This document shows, piece by piece, positions 60,040 through 64,000 of a stretch of 64,000 nucleotides of DNA. Source of the DNA: Maylandia zebra (lineage: Eukaryota; Chordata; Actinopteri; Cichliformes; Cichlidae); the NCBI RefSeq assembly GCF_041146795.1, contig NC_135173.1, positions 57,650,865 through 57,714,864 on the forward strand, read 5' to 3'. The notes beneath the pieces were generated by a model. The model was not told where the DNA came from. It saw only the letters and a list, made by a program, of their open reading frames with translations, and did no database searches. Positions within the stretch are counted from its first letter, which is position 1, and each line of letters begins with the position of its first letter. Made by a program: the position numbers and the translations under genes.

Positions 60040-60356
60040 GTTTGTGACAAACATGGCGTTGTGCGGTATTGGGGGGGAAAGTGACACGTCCTGCCTCGCC
60101 CTGAATAAATACTGAGTCGATGCTGCCAACCTCTGTATGGCACGGAGGGAAGTTCCCTGTCAAAAGTACACAGACATGCACTCTTAGCCAGCATCAAAAG
60201 TCCAATGTTCAGCACCGCCTGCTCGCCTTTTTATTTTTCCGCCGCCGCTGCACTGAACACCCAGACTGCACCAGGACTCACAGCTGGCTGAGTTTGCGGC
60301 GATAGAGGAGGTCCGGATTGACTTCAAAAAGAAAGTTAGGCCGGGGTACCGCAGTC
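60040..60356 (+). promoter_or_regulatory. slc25a1: Presumed slc25a1 promoter and 5' UTR
   Basis: The bases before the start codon are noticeably GC-richer than the flanking DNA, including a CpG-containing run around 60225-60350. A YY1-like word (aaacatggcg) lies at about 60049-60058. No TATA box is evident near a likely start. The transcription start itself cannot be placed. Confidence 0.35.
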
Positions 60357-63300
60357 ATGTCTGGACAAAACACATTTGTCAGCCCGTTTCACAGACCCCA
60401 GTGTTTGGCTGCTGCAGCTCCCGCGGGGAAAGCCAAACTTACCCATCCCGGCAAGGCCATTTTAGCAGGTAAGAAAGTTGATGTGGGACTGAGCAGAGGC
60501 CGCCCTGCAACTTGTTTCGAAGTTTCAACAGTGAGCCTTTAATTGCAGGTGGGATCAGAGCATAGCAGTAATCACTTCCTAGTGTCTCCGGCAAACATCT
60601 GCTGCTCAGCCTCTGTGTTATCACTATTATTATCTTCTTTTTATCTTTTCAGGCTAAAGTGTTTGCTTGTTTCTCTTTTTGTTGTAGAAAACCTGACATT
60701 TGGTAGATTTGGTCTGTTCAGCCAAAACATTTAGCAATTTGGTAAATGATAAACTTAAAATAAGTCTGCCTCTTTATGACCCAGGATCCAGGAAAGGGGG
60801 TTTTGCACACGTCTTACTATTTTGCTAAGTATTGTACTGTTGTACAAGTACAGCATGGTTATTTTGAGAAGTTAGCAGTCCACCCTTTATAGTCGACTGC
60901 AGCAGGCTTATCTGTGAACACCATAATCAGGAAATAGCGGGTAGATAAACATATCTGAAGTTTTCAAGTGTCTTAAAAAATAATGTCAGAGTTCAACATT
61001 AAACCAGGATTCAGTCTGAATAGGAGCAATAATTACAGCAAGCAAACTCTGATGTGGTAAGAACAAAATTTAAAGTATTTCTAAACAGAGGAATAATTAT
61101 GGCCTCTAAGACATGAACAGAAGGTCCATGTGAGTCTGCTGTGGTACAAAACACTTACCTGCCTGCACAGAGCACCTGCTGTGACAAACCCTGCTCCTCA
61201 GCTTGGGGCCAGAGGAGCTGGTATGATCTGGGACTTGTAGACTCTAGCATTCAGACAGCTGAGTGAAATGAACTCTGGTGTCCTGCAGGTTTCACAGGTC
61301 AGTCAGTGACATACACATATTTTGCACAGCTCAGTGTGTACTAACTAGAGGACAGTCAACATTGCAACATTGTTAGCATGCACACACATGCTCCAGTTTT
61401 ACTAAGCTTATTTTTTAACATTAGGATCTGGTTGTATGCCAGATATCAATTAAGCTTGGTCCTAGATTATAAATGTCAAGTGGAGCTTTCTGTTGAACTT
61501 TGCTTTTAGGTCCAGCTTTAATCCATTTTTGTGAAACTTGTTATAAAAGTTCAAAGATAAAGCCGCACATGTCCGTGTGATTTTTCTCTGTGTCACAGTC
61601 AGCAGTTCAGTGGGTGTTTTCTGCTGATGTGCTGGCTGTGTATGGTGTCCTCAAAGGCCCAGCTCTCCATGTTCCCTATAATGAGCCACAGTGACAAAGC
61701 ACATTGCTCTCTCACCCTTTGCATGCATTCTCCAACATGCCAGCCACAAATATGGTTCTCCTGCTCTCTCTCATTGAATCCTGGCAGAAATGACCACTTG
61801 TTGACTAGAAGCACACTAGAAGAGGACTTTATATATCCAACTTTGTGTATAATGGGAATAATCTGGCTGTATCAAAAGTACTGTAAAACACACTATTAAT
61901 AACCCAGTATATATGTGATGTACATAGATGGAGCTATTGTTGAGGCATTTTTGCCAAGAAATCCCATTTTTCTGTTGGCACTGAAATGCCATCTTCTACT
62001 TTTTTTTCTTTTCTTTTTTTTTTTAAGGTGTAGTTTGACAGTTTGACTCACTGCATTTTTCCAAACATACAGCTTTCATATAGCTTTCATGTGAAAGTTG
62101 AAGTTCTTATTCACTTGGATAGTGTTTGGCAAGTGTGAATGGGAGATTATCCACACACCATGTGATGTCACAGACTATGTAAAAGATGTACATGGCCACT
62201 TTTATGTCACTCACTGGTTAACACAGCATTAAGATGAAGCAATTAGCCTGGCTTGTTCAAAGATATTAGAATTACTATATGTTGCTATTACCTCATAAGC
62301 TTACTGGCACAATATGCGCTCTTATCCTGCTAGTATGAAGTAAAAAAAAAAAAAAAAGTAAATGTAAATTAAATACTTATGTATGATTTTTTTTTTTTTT
62401 TTTCTGAAAAAGTACAGGTCATGTTAATAACCTATTACACCAGTAATATCTTGGGTCTGTTTTACATTCCTTCCTACTGTAACATTTCCAAAAGATACTA
62501 CTAAATATTGCTGTTCTAATGTTTCCTAAGGAACCACGTGCCTTCTCTTTATAGAAATAATTTTTGTTATTGTTGCAAGTAATTTTAAAAAGGAAAAAGT
62601 AGTTTCAGAATTCCTGCTCGGCATGTCTGTACATGCTGGACTTAATAAACCAGTTCTGTATCTTTTTCCAGCTTCAATATGGGGAACGAGCTGCAGGTAC
62701 TACTCAGCTGCGTCTTGATGCAGACTGTTTTTTTTTGTTTTGTTTTGTTTTTTTCTATTTAGACAGAATTATGCCTGGGTGTGTCATAAATGGCACCGTT
62801 TATGTAATGGGCTGGTAGCCAAAATGCTACCATGTTTGATGTTGTTGTGAAGACAGTGGTTAGTCAGACTGTAATTAAGGGTTTTTTGTTTTTTTTCACA
62901 AACAGCCCCACTTGCTTGTTTGCGTGTGAGCTAGAATCATTGTTGTGTTGGATTTTTCTGCATGACATTTGTTTGAAAGAATGCATGTTACACAACAACA
63001 CAGAACTGAACTTGTGAATGAATCCAAAAGTAAACATGAGTGAAAAAGCACATTAAAGCCTTTATTTTCATCCACTGAGTTCTTAGTTTTCCCCATTATT
63101 GCCAGATACTCTCAACACATTGAACCCAGAAGCACACTGGCCAAAACAACCTATATTTTGTCTAGCTTTTCCCCTTTTTACCCCACTTTTTACAGTTCTT
63201 AATGCTTTGACAGTTTACTACTTGTAATTTAAACTTGTCCCTTCTGGGTAGTCGAGGAACTGGTCCGCTGTCACCTTGCTGAATCCATCCTGCTGCACAT

Positions 63301-63957
63301 TAATGTGTATGGAGAGTACACACCCCCTTGAGTTGGAGATGGGCCAAGGGGAGTATCTGTAGTCAGAAAACAACTGAAAAAACAGCTGAGCCAATCAGCT
63401 GCAGGATGCTTGTTAGCTGTTCAACTGCAGATCTGTAGCAACCAGGCTTTTAAGGTGGAGCTAGTCTGCACTTGTACATGAATAACTGTATAGCAGGCAT
63501 CCGTGAAACAGTGCAGTGTAGATGTGGTGAATGCTAATGTGCACCTCACTAACATTTTTGAAAAGCAACTTTTCTTTTCACACTTGCTTTTATTCTACAA
63601 GCCGTATCAGATATCCTTCACACCTAACCACACCAAGGTTTTTATCTGTATTCCTTTGAGCTTCTTTTAAATGGTCACATGGCTTGCATCTTGTGTGTAT
63701 TTTATTTAATTGATTTTGTTTTTTAAATTTATTGCATTTTATTTTGTGTGAGCTGCAAAAATAAATCTTTTAGTCTTTTAAATAGCTCGTTTTGACTCTT
63801 TTGAAACCAGCATTTTCTTTTTCCCCCCTCCTCCTTGCCCGTTCTTTAGGTGGGATTGCAGGAGGCATAGAGATCTGCATCACCTTCCCAACAGAATATG
63901 TTAAAACACAACTGCAGCTAGATGAAAAGGCCAATCCTCCTAAATACAAAGGCATTG
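60357..63957 (+). CDS. slc25a1: Mitochondrial tricarboxylate (citrate) transport protein, 3' partial
   Basis: Coding exons 60357-60468 and 63850-63957 encode the first 73 residues; the gene continues past the right edge with an intact GT donor at 63958. The N-terminus [16 protein letters not shown] leads into [21 protein letters not shown], then [20 protein letters not shown]. Apart from the first ~16 residues this closely matches human SLC25A1. The first carrier transmembrane helix and the first signature (P-x-[DE]-x-x-[KR], here PTEYVK) are present. Known role: exchange of mitochondrial citrate for cytosolic malate across the inner membrane, supplying carbon for fatty-acid and sterol synthesis. 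The fish N-terminus is longer than the human one and may act as a presequence (inference). The 3.4-kb first intron holds no other gene. Confidence 0.95.
60469..63849. other. slc25a1: First slc25a1 intron
   Basis: A 3.4-kb intron without recognised exon or transposon; homopolymer tracts lie at 62341-62357 and 62389-62403. Confidence 0.8.
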
Positions 63958-64000
63958 GTGAGTCCTTGTTTAATGTTGTCTTTTTCTTTTTTTTATTTAG

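Overview
This is nuclear DNA from a teleost fish, probably a percomorph (the clade is inferred; the vertebrate assignment is secure). Coding sequence lies in short exons with GT-AG introns. The spliced proteins closely match known vertebrate proteins. The introns are full of hAT relics with 8-bp target-site duplications, Tc1-type transposon relics and tRNA-derived SINE copies of the kinds common in fish. No prokaryotic feature, CRISPR array or operon is present.

Five protein-coding genes were reconstructed exon by exon, and the reading phase was checked across every junction. (1) naa25, + strand, 22 exons from 3005 to 14703, with the N-terminal exon(s) outside the window or not found; auxiliary subunit of the NatB N-terminal acetyltransferase. 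(2) brap, + strand, 13 coding exons from 18119 to 31082, complete at 594 residues; RING/UBP-zinc-finger E3 ligase that tunes Ras-MAPK signalling. (3) tor4a, + strand, two coding exons at 38392-38859 and 40454-41311, 441 residues; torsin-family AAA+ ATPase. (4) vdac3, - strand, eight coding exons from 53496 down to 44680, 281 residues, plus a likely non-coding first exon near 56195-56330 beside an NRF-1-type palindrome; outer mitochondrial membrane channel. (5) slc25a1, + strand, first two coding exons at 60357-60468 and 63850-63957, running off the right edge; mitochondrial citrate carrier. tor4a and vdac3 converge; vdac3 and slc25a1 diverge.

The genes are housekeeping genes and do not form one pathway, though vdac3 and slc25a1 are both metabolite channels or carriers of mitochondria (outer and inner membrane). 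naa25 and brap are also near neighbours in mammals, so that pair looks like old synteny; the other three lie on different human chromosomes.

Much of the remaining sequence is transposon-derived. Clear cases are hAT-type relics at 704-1615, 3401-4780, 6261-6998, 9979-11149, 19033-19477, 28035-28703, 28744-28883, 45622-45931 and 50364-50670; Tc1-type relics at 18857-20000, 36290-37420, 37950-38310, 45031-46351 and 53640-54230; a foldback element at 21756-22600; and an RTE-like LINE fragment near 56690-57010. I found no convincing undescribed biological system. The most notable signals are a perfect 51-bp inverted repeat with a 5-base loop in the last naa25 intron, a two-copy hAT family showing an internal deletion, nested insertions whose order can be read, NRF-1-like palindromes in two hAT relics as well as at the vdac3 promoter, and the near absence of cysteine from the fish Vdac3.
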